This document shows, piece by piece, positions 1 to 7,347 of a stretch of DNA of 45,217 bases. Origin of the DNA: Phytohabitans sp036906915 (GTDB lineage: Bacteria; Actinomycetota; Actinomycetes; Mycobacteriales; Micromonosporaceae); the NCBI RefSeq assembly GCF_036906915.1, contig NZ_JBAKHX010000066.1, positions 1-45,217 on the forward strand, written 5' to 3'. The notes below the pieces were generated by a model, which worked only from the letters and a program-made list of their open reading frames with translations, did no database searches and was not told the origin of the DNA. A program made the translations under genes and the position numbers. Numbering within the stretch: position 1 is the stretch's first letter; each line of letters begins with the position of its first letter.

Positions 1-571
1 ATACAGCACGGCGATGCCTATCAGCGGCAGCCCGACGGTGCGGGTGGTCGTCGCGGCCGCGAGCAGCAGGCCCGCCCCGCCACAGGCCACGACGCCGGGG
101 CGCCGCGACCAGCACAACGCGAGCATCCCACCGACCAGCAGCGCGGTGAACAGCGCCTCGGCCAGCAGAAACTGCTCCAGCAACGCCGTGCGCGCGTCCA
201 GTAGGAAGACCGCCACCGCCGCCGTGGCGATCCAGCGCCGCACACCGCGGCGCACCATGAAGGCGTACAACGTTGCCGCGACCGCCAGCCCGATCAGGTG
301 CTGCACGACGACGACGAGCCGCACGGAGTGAAACGGCAGCAGGAGCCACAGAAACCAGGAGTACCCCATTGGCCGCGCCGCGTTGGGGACCAGCGTGTAC
401 GCCGCGCCCAGGTAGACACTCGAGTCGCCGGTGAACCACAGGCCGGGCGAGTACGCGAGCGTCGTCAGCAACCGCAGCAGCGGCCCCGGCCGCGAAAATC
501 ACCAGCACGGGCCAGTGCGCGGGCACCCAGTGGAGCCGTTTCGGTACCCAACGTTCTGCCCATGGTGTCAT
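1..571 (-). pseudogene. Membrane glycosyltransferase-like protein, frameshifted, partial at left edge
   Basis: Read on the minus strand, an ATG at 571 preceded by GGGGGGA encodes about 30 residues (MTPWAERWVPKRLHWVPAHW then hydrophobic). The plausible continuation (LRLLTTLAYSPGLWFTGDSS and onward) lies in the +1 frame from about position 490. That frame stays open to the window edge and is strongly hydrophobic, with several predicted membrane segments and an early acidic site (GDSSVYLGAA) like the lumenal Asp loop of GT-C glycosyltransferases of the ArnT/DUF2029 kind. In the downstream frame a TGA lies directly upstream, so the two halves cannot be read together without a one-base shift, near a GGGG run at about 484-487. 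The GT-C assignment is inference from topology and the acidic loop; the substrate is unknown. The damage could be true decay or a sequencing insertion. The C-terminus is outside the window. Confidence 0.55.
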
Positions 572-771
572 GCGTATCCCCCCGTGTCGGTCAGCTACCT
601 GGAGACGCGACAAGGGGTGCTTCCGTTTCCAAAATCGCGTGTATTGGCCGTTCGGTCGGTCCGAATAGGCCAGACGTAGGGCGGGTCACCGAGATGACAC
701 AAACCAGTCGCGCGTGGTGATGGTGATTTCTATGCTTGGCGCGTTCGTTGACCTCGATGGAGGAGGCAGCC

Positions 772-1014
772 ATGTACCACGACCACGACGCCGAGGCGTC
801 CTTTTGAGCCGACCAGCAAGCGCCGCAGGGGTTCCCTCTAGCGAGACCCAGGTCAAGCGCGGCGACCGCGTCGTCGGCGTCGACACCGAGTTGGTCGAGA
901 AGCTGGGCGGAAACGATCCCTGCCCGTGCGGCTCCGGGCGCCGGTTTCAGGCGCTGCTGCCGCGGTGGCGGCCGCTACGACGACATCAACGACCACTACT
1001 ACGTCCGCGACTGA
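772..1014 (+). pseudogene. SEC-C zinc motif mini-protein, multiply frameshifted
   Basis: An ATG at 772 follows a strong GGAGGAGG site and starts MYHDHDAEASF, then hits TGA. Three successive +1 shifts (about 803-806 in a TTTT run, about 835, about 950) restore a continuous protein of about 79 residues: EPTSKRRRGSL, then VKRGDRVVGVDTELVEKLGG, then NDPCPCGSGRRF, ending RGGGRYDDINDHYYVRD before TGA at 1012-1014. The CPCGSG core followed by Phe and a Cys pair is the SEC-C zinc-binding motif known from the SecA C-terminus and many small stand-alone proteins. The conserved pieces in order argue for one former gene rather than chance. It is broken as it stands. Function of the intact relative is not known to me beyond zinc binding. 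Confidence 0.5.
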
Positions 1015-1050
1015 CCCCGCAGGGCAGACGCTGAGGCACGTCGCGCCTTC

Positions 1051-1136
1051 CCGCCGATCAAGGGACTCTGCGTGGATCAAGGGCAAACGCACGCGGAAAT
1101 GAGATCGAACCACGCGCGTTTGCCCTTGATCGGCGG
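1051..1136 (-). repeat. 86-bp palindromic intergenic element, copy A
   Basis: This is the only copy in minus orientation. Read on the minus strand it begins CCGCCGATCAAGGGC and ends CCCTTGATCGGCGG. The inner arms (22 nt each, GATCAAGGGC... and ...GCCCTTGATC) differ from perfect pairing at only two positions, both G-U wobbles in this orientation. It starts 49 nt after the stop of the minus-strand aldolase-like gene, so it would be transcribed as that gene's 3' region. It also lies between two convergent genes. Same length and layout as copies B, C and D. Confidence 0.85.
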
Positions 1137-1185
1137 GGAGAGCGCGCGCTGAGGTGCGGGCAGGGGTGGGGGTGGGCGGGGCGGG

Positions 1186-2217
1186 CTATGGGTGGGTGGC
1201 GGCGAGGGTTTCGTCGAGCCAGGCGAAGTACTCAGTTGGCGGCTGGGAGCCGATGAAGATCTCGCCATGTTCCTCGATGACGATCAGGCCGTGTCCGCGT
1301 CCGCGGAGCAGCCCGGCCATCTCGTGGCCCAGGGCGGGCTCACCGCAGGGCCGGCGGCCGAGGCGAAAGCCGCGCTCGAACTCCGGGTTACGGGTGATCT
1401 GCCGGCTGGCGTGAGTGTGGATGAACGCCCACATGTGCGGCAGCCGCTCGGTGAGGACGAACAGCTCGACCGAGTCGGCGGACGGCAGCGCGGGCCCGCG
1501 GAAGGTCAAGACGTTGGACGCTTCGTCGTAGCGCTCCACGAGCACGAGACGGCTCTCATCCAGCGGCGCCTTGCAGGTGCGGGTCGCCGTGACGACCAGG
1601 CCCTCGTCGGTGCGGACCGCGATGCAGCCGTCGCCGGGGCCGCGGTGCCACAACTGGCCGGCCTTGATCCGGTCGGAGGCGGCGCGAAAGAAGGGCAGGA
1701 CGCGGTCGCGCAGGCCCGGTGGCAGCTCCGTTCCGGCCTGGTGCGGCTCGTACCGTACGCGGACCGACTCCGCGATCATCGCGTCGATGATTTTGAAGTT
1801 GGAGACGAGGAACGTCTCGCCGAGCGTCAGGTCGGGCCGGATGATATTCAGCCGGTCGTGGGTGGCGCGCTTGACGGCGTCGATCGCGGGGATGGCCTCG
1901 CGGGACGCTCGCGCGTCCGGATACGCGAAGGCGATGCTCGCCGTGTCGTACGCCTCGCCGAGCCGGCCCGATGTGGCGTCCAGCAACGCTTCGTCCAATG
2001 GCCCGTCCCACACCGTCATCAGATGGTGCAGGCCCCGCGCGAGCTCCCGCGAGGTGGGCGGCCTCGACAGGCGGGTGAGGCTGAAACCGTACCTGCGTGC
2101 GGCTTCGCCAGCGAGTTCCACGAGCCGGTCACGCACCCCGAGCCGGTCGTGGACGACCAGGTCGACAGCCGCCTCTTCCCGGGTGAGCTTGGTCGCGTAG
2201 TCATAACTATCGGCCAT
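1186..2217 (-). CDS. Class II aldolase/adducin-like protein with unfamiliar N-terminal domain
   Basis: The C-terminal half (about residues 180-335) has class II aldolase/adducin features: a DGCIAVRTDEGLVVTATRTC strand pair, the metal-site HTHAS motif (about residue 265), and GHGLIVIEEHGEIFIG, equivalent to the second metal His region. Known members are zinc-dependent aldolases, dehydratases or epimerases acting on small sugar phosphates or keto acids. The first 180 residues are mostly helical and I do not recognise them. The chosen ATG at 2217 (MADSYDYATK) has GGAG about 13 nt upstream; an in-frame ATG at 2259 would add 14 residues (MGVWFVANRS). Upstream is a divergent damaged kinase. The 3' end is followed after 49 nt by palindromic element copy A. 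Substrate cannot be called from sequence; the fold is likely. Confidence 0.7.
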   Translation of the reverse strand: MADSYDYATKLTREEAAVDLVVHDRLGVRDRLVELAGEAARRYGFSLTRLSRPPTSRELARGLHHLMTVWDGPLDEALLDATSGRLGEAYDTASIAFAYPDARASREAIPAIDAVKRATHDRLNIIRPDLTLGETFLVSNFKIIDAMIAESVRVRYEPHQAGTELPPGLRDRVLPFFRAASDRIKAGQLWHRGPGDGCIAVRTDEGLVVTATRTCKAPLDESRLVLVERYDEASNVLTFRGPALPSADSVELFVLTERLPHMWAFIHTHASRQITRNPEFERGFRLGRRPCGEPALGHEMAGLLRGRGHGLIVIEEHGEIFIGSQPPTEYFAWLDETLAATHP

Positions 2218-2327
2218 ACGCGTCACGACACTCCGGTTGGCGACGAACCAAACACCCATCGTAACGGCGCCTGTCAATGTCGGCCTATGTCCGCAGGCCA
2301 CGGTTCCGCGCCGGATAGGGTGATGCC

Positions 2328-2450
2328 GTGCGAGCCGCCGATCTTGCCGCGCCCTTCCCCACCGTGAGCCTGAGCGCGCCCCCGCTGGAGGCGACCCGCC
2401 TCGCGGAGCAGGACCCACCCGGCCTCATCGTGGTGGTGCTCGGCAGGTGA
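2328..2450 (+). CDS. Possible 40-residue ORF coupled to the damaged kinase
   Basis: A GTG at 2328 opens a 40-codon frame (VRAADLAAPFPTVSLSAPPL and on to VVVLGR) whose TGA overlaps the GTG start of the kinase at 2447 in a GTGA arrangement, which suggests translational coupling. A purine-rich GGATAGGG stretch precedes it. I recognise no domain. It may be a real small partner, the remnant of a longer gene in this decayed zone, or chance in GC-rich DNA. Confidence 0.25.
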   Translation: MRAADLAAPFPTVSLSAPPLEATRLAEQDPPGLIVVVLGR

Positions 2451-3312
2451 CCGGCGCCGCGAGGGCCGCCACAGCGGTCTTCGTCGTCGTCGCAACGGCG
2501 CTGACGGTCGTCGTTGTCGGTCGCGGCGGCGGCGTGAGCGTGCTGCACGTCGTGCTCACCCCGGTCGTGGGCTGGTCGTTCGGCCTCGCCGGCCTGGTCG
2601 CGTGCCTGCGCCCGCGGTGGCGTCGTCTGGTGCGCCGCGCTGGTGGCGTGCGCGGCGCTGGTCGGCAATCTCGCCAGCGGCTGGCTGGCGCCCGACCTCG
2701 CGCTGGCGCTGTGGGTGGTGTTCTCGGCCGCGTTCGCGGCCGTGCCGTTCGGATTCCTGGCCAGTGACCAGCTGGAAGGCCTCACCGCGCGGCTCGGCGC
2801 CGCCGAGCGGCGGCGCATCGAGCGAAACCTGCACGACGGCGCGCAGCAGCGCCTGGTGTCGGTGGCGTTCGCGCTGGGCGTCGCACAGTCGCGGCTGTCC
2901 GGCGACCCGGCGGCGAGCGCCGCGCTGGCCGAGGCCCGGGCGGGCCTGGCCACGGCGGTGGACGAGCTGCGCCGCCTGAGCCAGGGCGTCCATCCCGGCG
3001 TCCTCGTCGAGCGCGGGCTCCGCGCGGGCGTCGCGGAGCTGGCGTGGGCTTCGCCGGTACCGGTAGAGGTCGAGTGGCACGCGCGCGACGGGCGGCTGCC
3101 GGAGGCCGTCGAACTGGCCGGGTACTACGTGGTCGCGGAGGCGCTCGCGAACGTGGCGAAACACGCACGGGCCACCGCCGTCCGCGTCCGGTTGGCGGAA
3201 CGGCGCGGGCGGGTGAGGATCGAGATCGTGGACGACGGCGTCGGAGGCGCGGACAACGCCGGCGGCAGCGGGCTGCGGGGCCTCGCCGACCGGGTCGAGG
3301 CCGTGGGTGGCA
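2447..3312 (+). pseudogene. NarL/LiaS-type sensor histidine kinase, frameshifted and 3'-truncated
   Basis: The N-terminal part (from GTG 2447) encodes two hydrophobic segments. At about 2620-2630 the reading must move +1 to continue as VWCAALVACAALVGNLASGW, more membrane segments, then the HisKA_3 dimerisation/phosphoacceptor motif (RRRIERNLHDGAQQRLVSVA) and a HATPase_c domain (EALANVAKHA N-box, DDGVGG G1 box, GSGLRGLADRVEAVGG). The normal kinase ends about 20 residues after this GG, but here the sequence switches at about 3305-3312 to an unrelated protein. The phosphoacceptor His and ATP site are preserved, but the gene carries a frameshift and has lost its end, so I call it broken. No response regulator is adjacent. 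Bacterial kinases of this class usually pair with LuxR-type regulators. Confidence 0.75.
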
Positions 3313-3636
3313 CACGTCGAGCTGCACCAACGCCTCGATGCCGGACACGTGCCCCAATGGTTCGACGAGGGCCTGGCGGTGCTGGTCGCAGGCGACGAGC
3401 GGTACCTGCTGCCGGACACCGGCGGGGACCGGTGCCGGGTCGCTTCGGGCTCCGCCGAGGCGTTGCCGGAGACGCTCGCGGAGTGGTTGCGCACCGCGAA
3501 GGCCGACGAGCAGGTGTACGCCAAGGCGGCGTGCCGGGTCAGCCGGTACGTGGACGCGGGTGGCGGCCCCCGGACGGTGCTCGCCCTGATCGACGCCCTC
3601 AACCGTGGCGAGCCCTTTCCCGCGCTCACCCCGTAG
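3307..3636 (+). pseudogene. 3' fragment of a gluzincin (peptidase MA-like) gene fused to the kinase
   Basis: From about 3307 the frame reads VAHVELHQRLDAGHVPQWF then DEGLAVLVAGD and ends at TAG 3634-3636. In peptidase-MA-like zinc proteins the active-site helix is HExxH, followed by a VPxWxxEGLA segment carrying the third ligand. Here the helix starts at the equivalent of VAH, so the HE of HEVAH and everything before it is missing. About 108 residues remain, including the downstream WFDEGLAVL. The fragment has no start or RBS of its own and joins directly to the kinase HATPase domain in a different frame. It is a dead 3' remnant, probably produced by a deletion. The enzyme-family call rests on the EGLA segment and spacing. 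Confidence 0.6.
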
Positions 3637-3755
3637 CGCTCCACCCGCCGATTCGTCCGCGCGGAACGCAACCTGCGCGACGACCGCCGCCGAGGCATCG
3701 AAGGGCGTTATCGTCGTTCCGTTAGGCCGGTCTGAAAAAATCTGAGGGAGGGGCC

Positions 3756-4655
3756 ATGACGGAGCTTCAGCGGTACCTCGCCGAGGAGGTCGCGGAAGAC
3801 CTCGCCGACGGGCTCATCACGCGACGGGAGGCGGTGCGGCGGCTGGGCCTGCTCGGCCTGAGCGGAGCGGCGGCTACGGGGCTCCTGGCCACGTTCGCCA
3901 CCGCACCGGCGTCCGCGAGCCCGGAGACTCAGGGCAGCGGGCGCGGCGCGGCCGAGACCAGCTGGGCGCCCGTGCCCCGCGAGTCGATCACGTTCGCCGG
4001 CCCGCGCGGGCCGTTGCTGGCCGCCTGGGCGGCCGCCGCCAAGCCGCGCGGCGGCGTCCTGGTCATCCACGAGAACCGCGGACTGACCGAGCACATCCGC
4101 ACGGTCGCCGGCCGGCTCGCCGCCAGCGGGTACTCGGCGCTGGCGCTCGACCTGCTCTCCGAGGAGGGCGGCACCGGGGCGTTCCCCGGCGAGGCCGAGG
4201 TCGCCGCCGCCCTGTCGGCCATCCCGCCGGAGCGCTTCGTCGCCGACATGAAGGCCAGCGTCACCGAGCTCAAGCGGCGCGTCCGCGGCAGGAAGCTGGC
4301 CGCGATCGGCTTCTGCTTCGGCGGTGCCATGGTGTGGCGCCTGCTCGCGTCCAACGAGCCGCGCCTGGCGGCGGCCGCGCCCTTCTACGGCCCGTTCCCG
4401 ACCGACGGCGACCTTTCCGGGTCCCGCGCGGCGGTACTCGGCGTCTACGGCGGGCTCGACACGCGCGTCAACGCGACCCGGGCCGCGGCCAGGGCGGCGC
4501 TCGACGCGGCCCGGCTGAAGTACGAGCTGCTGACGTTAACCGAGGCCGACCACGCCTTCTTCAACGACACCGGTGCCCGCTTCAACCCCCACGCCGCCAC
4601 AGAGGCCTGGCACCGCGTCCTGACCTGGTTCGACGCGGCCGACGGCCACCACTGA
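3756..4655 (+). CDS. Secreted dienelactone hydrolase family enzyme
   Basis: A 299-residue alpha/beta hydrolase of the dienelactone hydrolase family, which hydrolyses lactone or ester bonds using a Cys-His-Asp triad. The triad is visible: Cys187 in IGFCFGG, Asp235 in GGLDTRV and His266 in ADHAFFND; the family Glu is Glu106 in IHENRG. The N-terminus has a twin-arginine-like export signal (RREAVRRLGLLGLSGAAATG, about residues 23-42) followed by an Ala-rich segment ending ASA, so export is likely. A strong GGGAGGGG site precedes ATG 3756. A rare TTA codon occurs at 4536-4538 (residue 261), which in streptomycetes would tie expression to the bldA tRNA. The gene is monocistronic, and its 3' end is followed after 32 nt by palindromic element copy B. 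Natural substrate unknown. Confidence 0.88.
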   Translation: MTELQRYLAEEVAEDLADGLITRREAVRRLGLLGLSGAAATGLLATFATAPASASPETQGSGRGAAETSWAPVPRESITFAGPRGPLLAAWAAAAKPRGGVLVIHENRGLTEHIRTVAGRLAASGYSALALDLLSEEGGTGAFPGEAEVAAALSAIPPERFVADMKASVTELKRRVRGRKLAAIGFCFGGAMVWRLLASNEPRLAAAAPFYGPFPTDGDLSGSRAAVLGVYGGLDTRVNATRAAARAALDAARLKYELLTLTEADHAFFNDTGARFNPHAATEAWHRVLTWFDAADGHH

Positions 4656-4687
4656 CCCCCACCCCACACTGCTCGCGCGCCCCCTTG

Positions 4688-4773
4688 CCGTCGATCAAGG
4701 GCGAATGCACGTGGTTCGATCTCTTTTCCGCGTGCGTTTGCCCTTGATCGATGCGGATGCCCTTGATCGACGG
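4688..4773 (+). repeat. 86-bp palindromic intergenic element, copy B
   Basis: Starts CCGTCGATCAAGGGC and ends GCCCTTGATCGACGG. The inner arms pair along 22 nt with three departures, all G-U wobbles in plus-strand RNA. The loop holds TTCGATCTCTTTT. The element begins 32 nt after the dienelactone-hydrolase stop, in the same sense as that gene, and lies between convergent genes. Confidence 0.88.
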
Positions 4774-5133
4774 CGGCCTGTAGCGGGCAGGTGTGGCGGG
4801 CCCGCGCCCGCGGTCGGTGGACCATCGCGTCGATGGGCGCTTTCTTGACGGCGGCGCCAGCGCCGCCGCTCGCGAGATCTTGCGAGTTAGGGCGAATAGC
4901 GCTCGGCAAGTTTCGCCACCGCCACCGCCACCGCCACCGCGGCCGCGGTGGCGCATGCCCGGCCACACCCCGCGAGATCCGCCGAAGCGCCAGCGCGGGC
5001 GAGTTCTGCGAGCAGATCTTGGCGGGCGGCGTCGCTATACGTGAAGATCTGTATGCCAGCGGCGTCCGTCGCGACCAGGGGCCTCTCCAGGGGCCAGTCA
5101 CCGCCGGCGCGCCTTCGCCGCGGGGCCGGGGCG
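4774..5133. other. Intergenic stretch without a convincing gene
   Basis: About 360 bases between convergent genes with no frame that looks coding. It contains a short CCACCG tandem array (about 4918-4938) that runs into a perfect 22-bp palindrome at 4932-4953 with half-site CGCCACCGCGG. It also has three AGATCT sites within about 175 bases (near 4875, 5014 and 5047). No promoter or RNA gene was recognised. Confidence 0.6.
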
Positions 5134-5649
5134 CTAAGGGGCGATCTGGTACACGTAGCGGCCGTCGGCGGAGACGACGGCTCGGACGGGGGTGCCTTCG
5201 GCGAGCCGGTCGTAGTCCGCCCTGCCGACCGTCCACGCGACGATCTCGTCGTGGGTGCCGTCGTCCACGGCCACGCTGTAGATCTCCTCGCCGTACTGGC
5301 GGCTGAGCCGGTCGATGACCACGCCCTCGACGGTGTGCCGGCCGGTTATGTTGCGGGCGCCCGCGTACACCGCCCGGACCGCCACGTACGCCGCCGCGAC
5401 CGCGCCGATCGCCAGGCCGCACCCGAAGACCAGGGCGACCGGTTTCGGCACCGGGGTGCGCACGAAGCTGGACAGCAGCGGCGCGGCGAGGCACGTCAGC
5501 ACGACCGCCATGGCGCCCGCCGCGACGCCGCTGGTGAGCACCGAACCGGGCCGTTCGGCGGTGTGCCAGGGGTGCGTGACGCGCACCCGGCGCTGCCGCC
5601 CGCCCACCCGGGAGATCACGGTGCGTACGACGTCGAGCTCAGACCCCAC
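5134..5649 (-). CDS. Two-TM membrane protein of unknown function
   Basis: A 171-residue protein. After a basic N-terminus (VISRVGGRQRRVRV) come two membrane segments, about residues 37-60 (VLTSGVAAGAMAVVLTCLAA) and 72-93 (ALVFGCGLAIGAVAAAYVAV). A soluble C-terminal domain (about 100-171) contains alternating hydrophobic strands (VEGVVIDRLSRQYGEEIYSV, then DEIVAWTVGRADYDRL) ending VYQIAP. This tail resembles a small beta-barrel found in many actinobacterial membrane proteins, but I cannot name the family. The start is GTG at 5649; no clear ribosome-binding site precedes it, so a leaderless or alternative start is possible. It is divergent from the secreted sugar dehydrogenase and convergent with the dienelactone hydrolase. 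Confidence 0.65.
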   Translation of the reverse strand: MGSELDVVRTVISRVGGRQRRVRVTHPWHTAERPGSVLTSGVAAGAMAVVLTCLAAPLLSSFVRTPVPKPVALVFGCGLAIGAVAAAYVAVRAVYAGARNITGRHTVEGVVIDRLSRQYGEEIYSVAVDDGTHDEIVAWTVGRADYDRLAEGTPVRAVVSADGRYVYQIAP

Positions 5650-5733
5650 CGCTGCGGTTTACCGATCGAATCGACGGCTGTCAAGACGAGTGCTACATTG
5701 ACAATGATCACTGTCTGAGCGAGGGAGTGGATC
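5650..5733 (+). promoter_or_regulatory. Divergent promoter region with a 16-bp near-palindrome
   Basis: Between the divergent genes lies GACAATGATCACTGTC at 5700-5715, symmetric except for one base pair, centred on TGATCA. Just upstream, TACATT at 5694-5699 with TCGACG 17 bp before it (5671-5676) fits a weak sigma-70-like promoter for the plus-strand dehydrogenase gene. The palindrome would then sit at the transcription start, a common repressor position. GAGGGAGTGG before GTG 5734 is the ribosome-binding site. Confidence 0.4.
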
Positions 5734-7239
5734 GTGCGTACACGTCTAGCCGTGGCTGGCTTCGCGGCCCTGGTGATCGGCGCGGGCGGGGCCGGCCTGG
5801 CCGCCGCCGCGACCGTCGAGGATCCCGGGCCGGTGGTGCCACTCGCCAACGGTAACTTCAACTGGTCGCAGCCGCAGACTGTGGCGTCCAACCTCCAGAT
5901 ACCGTGGGGCCTTGCGTTCCTGCCGGACGGCAGCGCGCTGGTCAGCGAGCGCAACACCGCCCGGGTGCTGCGCGTCCAGGTCGGGCAGGCGCCCCAGCAG
6001 GTCGCCACGATCAACGGCGTCTCCGCCACGGGGGAGGCGGGCCTGCTCGGGCTGGCTGTGTCGCCGACCTTCGCGCAGGACAACCTGGTCTACGCGTACT
6101 TCACGTCGAGCTCCGACAACCGGATCGTCCGGTTCCGGCTGGACACCCCACAGACCCAGACGCCCATCCTGACCGGGCTCGCCCGGGCCAGCATCCACGA
6201 CGGTGGCCGGATCGCGTTCGGCCCCGACGGCATGCTGTACGCGGGCGTGGGCGACGCCGGCAACACCGCCAGCTCGCAGAATCCGCAGAGCCGCAACGGC
6301 AAGATCCTGAGGATGCGCCCCGACGGCAGCGTGCCGCCGGACAATCCGACCTCCGGCTCCCTGGTCTACAGCCTGGGCCACCGCAACGTGCAGGGCCTGT
6401 CCTGGGACTCGGCCGGCCGGCTGTACGCGAGCGAGTTCGGGCAGAACACCTGGGACGAGGTCAACCACATCGTTGCCGGGGGCAACTACGGCTGGCCCAC
6501 CGTCGAGGGCCGGGCAGGTGACCCGCGCTTCCGTGACCCGATCGTGCAGTGGACCACCGCTGAGGCGTCCCCCAGCGGCGCGGCCGTGGACGGCAACACG
6601 CTGCTGGTCGCCGCGCTGCGCGGTACCCGGCTCTGGCTCGTGCCGTTGACCGGCAACGGCGGCGCCGGCACCCCGACCGCCCAGCTCCAGGGCCAGTTCG
6701 GCCGGCTGCGTACGGTGGCCGTGGCTCCCGACGGATACCTCTGGGTCGCCACCAGCAACCGCGACGGTCGCGGCACGCCCGCCGCCACCGACGACCGGAT
6801 CTTGCGCTTCGCGCCGGTCGGCGGGCCGACGAGCCCTCCGCCGACCACGCCTCCGCCCACGACCCCTCCGCCCACCACACCGCCGCCCACCACGCCGACA
6901 CCGACCACACCGCCGCCCGGCGCCGGGAACTGCGTGGTCGGGTACCAGGTCAACCAGTGGAGCAACGGCTTCACCGCGAACGTCACCGTCACCAACCGGG
7001 GCCCCACAACCAACGCGTGGACGCTGACGTGGAGCTTTGGCGGCAACCAGACGATCAGCAACGCGTGGAACTCCACGGTCACCCAGAGCGGCACCTCCGT
7101 GACCGCCCGAAACGTCTCCTGGAATGGCACCATCGCGACGAATGCCAGCGTGACGTTCGGCTTCCAGGCCAGCTACTCCGGCACCAACGCGAGGCCCACC
7201 GAGTTCCGCCTGAACAACGCCGTATGCACCGTGACCTAA
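5734..7239 (+). CDS. Secreted PQQ-type sugar dehydrogenase with C-terminal CBM2
   Basis: 501 residues. A signal peptide (MRTRLAVAGFAALVIGAGG, cleavage probably near residue 26) leads into a six-bladed propeller of the glucose/sorbosone dehydrogenase family (about residues 40-365). Typical segments are IPWGLAFLPDG, GEAGLLGLAVSP, HDGGRIAFGPDGMLYAGVGD, SLGHRNVQGLSWD and GGNYGWPTVEG. Soluble PQQ glucose dehydrogenases use these propeller loops for PQQ, Ca2+ and the catalytic His. A Pro/Thr linker of repeated PPPTTP units (about 368-400) joins a family 2 cellulose-binding module (about 401-501) with Trp-rich strands and flanking cysteines (NCVVGYQV, NNAVC). The protein probably oxidises sugars or aldoses at plant polysaccharide surfaces. 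Start is GTG with GAGGGAG upstream. The stop is followed 7 nt later by palindromic element copy C. Confidence 0.88.
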   Translation: MRTRLAVAGFAALVIGAGGAGLAAAATVEDPGPVVPLANGNFNWSQPQTVASNLQIPWGLAFLPDGSALVSERNTARVLRVQVGQAPQQVATINGVSATGEAGLLGLAVSPTFAQDNLVYAYFTSSSDNRIVRFRLDTPQTQTPILTGLARASIHDGGRIAFGPDGMLYAGVGDAGNTASSQNPQSRNGKILRMRPDGSVPPDNPTSGSLVYSLGHRNVQGLSWDSAGRLYASEFGQNTWDEVNHIVAGGNYGWPTVEGRAGDPRFRDPIVQWTTAEASPSGAAVDGNTLLVAALRGTRLWLVPLTGNGGAGTPTAQLQGQFGRLRTVAVAPDGYLWVATSNRDGRGTPAATDDRILRFAPVGGPTSPPPTTPPPTTPPPTTPPPTTPTPTTPPPGAGNCVVGYQVNQWSNGFTANVTVTNRGPTTNAWTLTWSFGGNQTISNAWNSTVTQSGTSVTARNVSWNGTIATNASVTFGFQASYSGTNARPTEFRLNNAVCTVT

Positions 7240-7246
7240 CGGCGCT

Positions 7247-7332
7247 CCGTCGATCAAGGGCAAACGCACGCGGTTGGATCTCTTTTCCGCGTGCGTTCGC
7301 CCTTGATCGATGGGGATCTCCATGATCGACGC
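7247..7332 (+). repeat. 86-bp palindromic intergenic element, copy C
   Basis: Starts CCGTCGATCAAGGGC seven bases after the dehydrogenase stop. The inner arms pair over 22 nt with one A-C mismatch in plus-strand RNA. The right terminal arm is the most degenerate of the four (TCCATGATCGACG instead of CCCTTGATCGACGG). The loop reads TTGGATCTCTTTT. Unlike the other three copies, it lies between tandem rather than convergent genes. Confidence 0.82.
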
Positions 7333-7347
7333 CGTTGGGTTGAGCGA

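Noticed and set aside
1077..1268. Short frames running through the 86-bp elements (all ending in similar Cys-Val-Cys-Pro tails)
   Set aside because: The shared tails come from the repeated DNA itself; they have no ribosome-binding site and run across palindromes, so they are not a small protein family.
2556..3698. Long minus-strand frame opposite the kinase
   Set aside because: It is Arg/Pro/Ala-rich shadow coding opposite a recognisable kinase on the plus strand and carries no domain.
6835..6915. Possible CRISPR or tandem DNA repeat
   Set aside because: The repetition encodes the PPPTTP linker between propeller and CBM2; there are no spacers.
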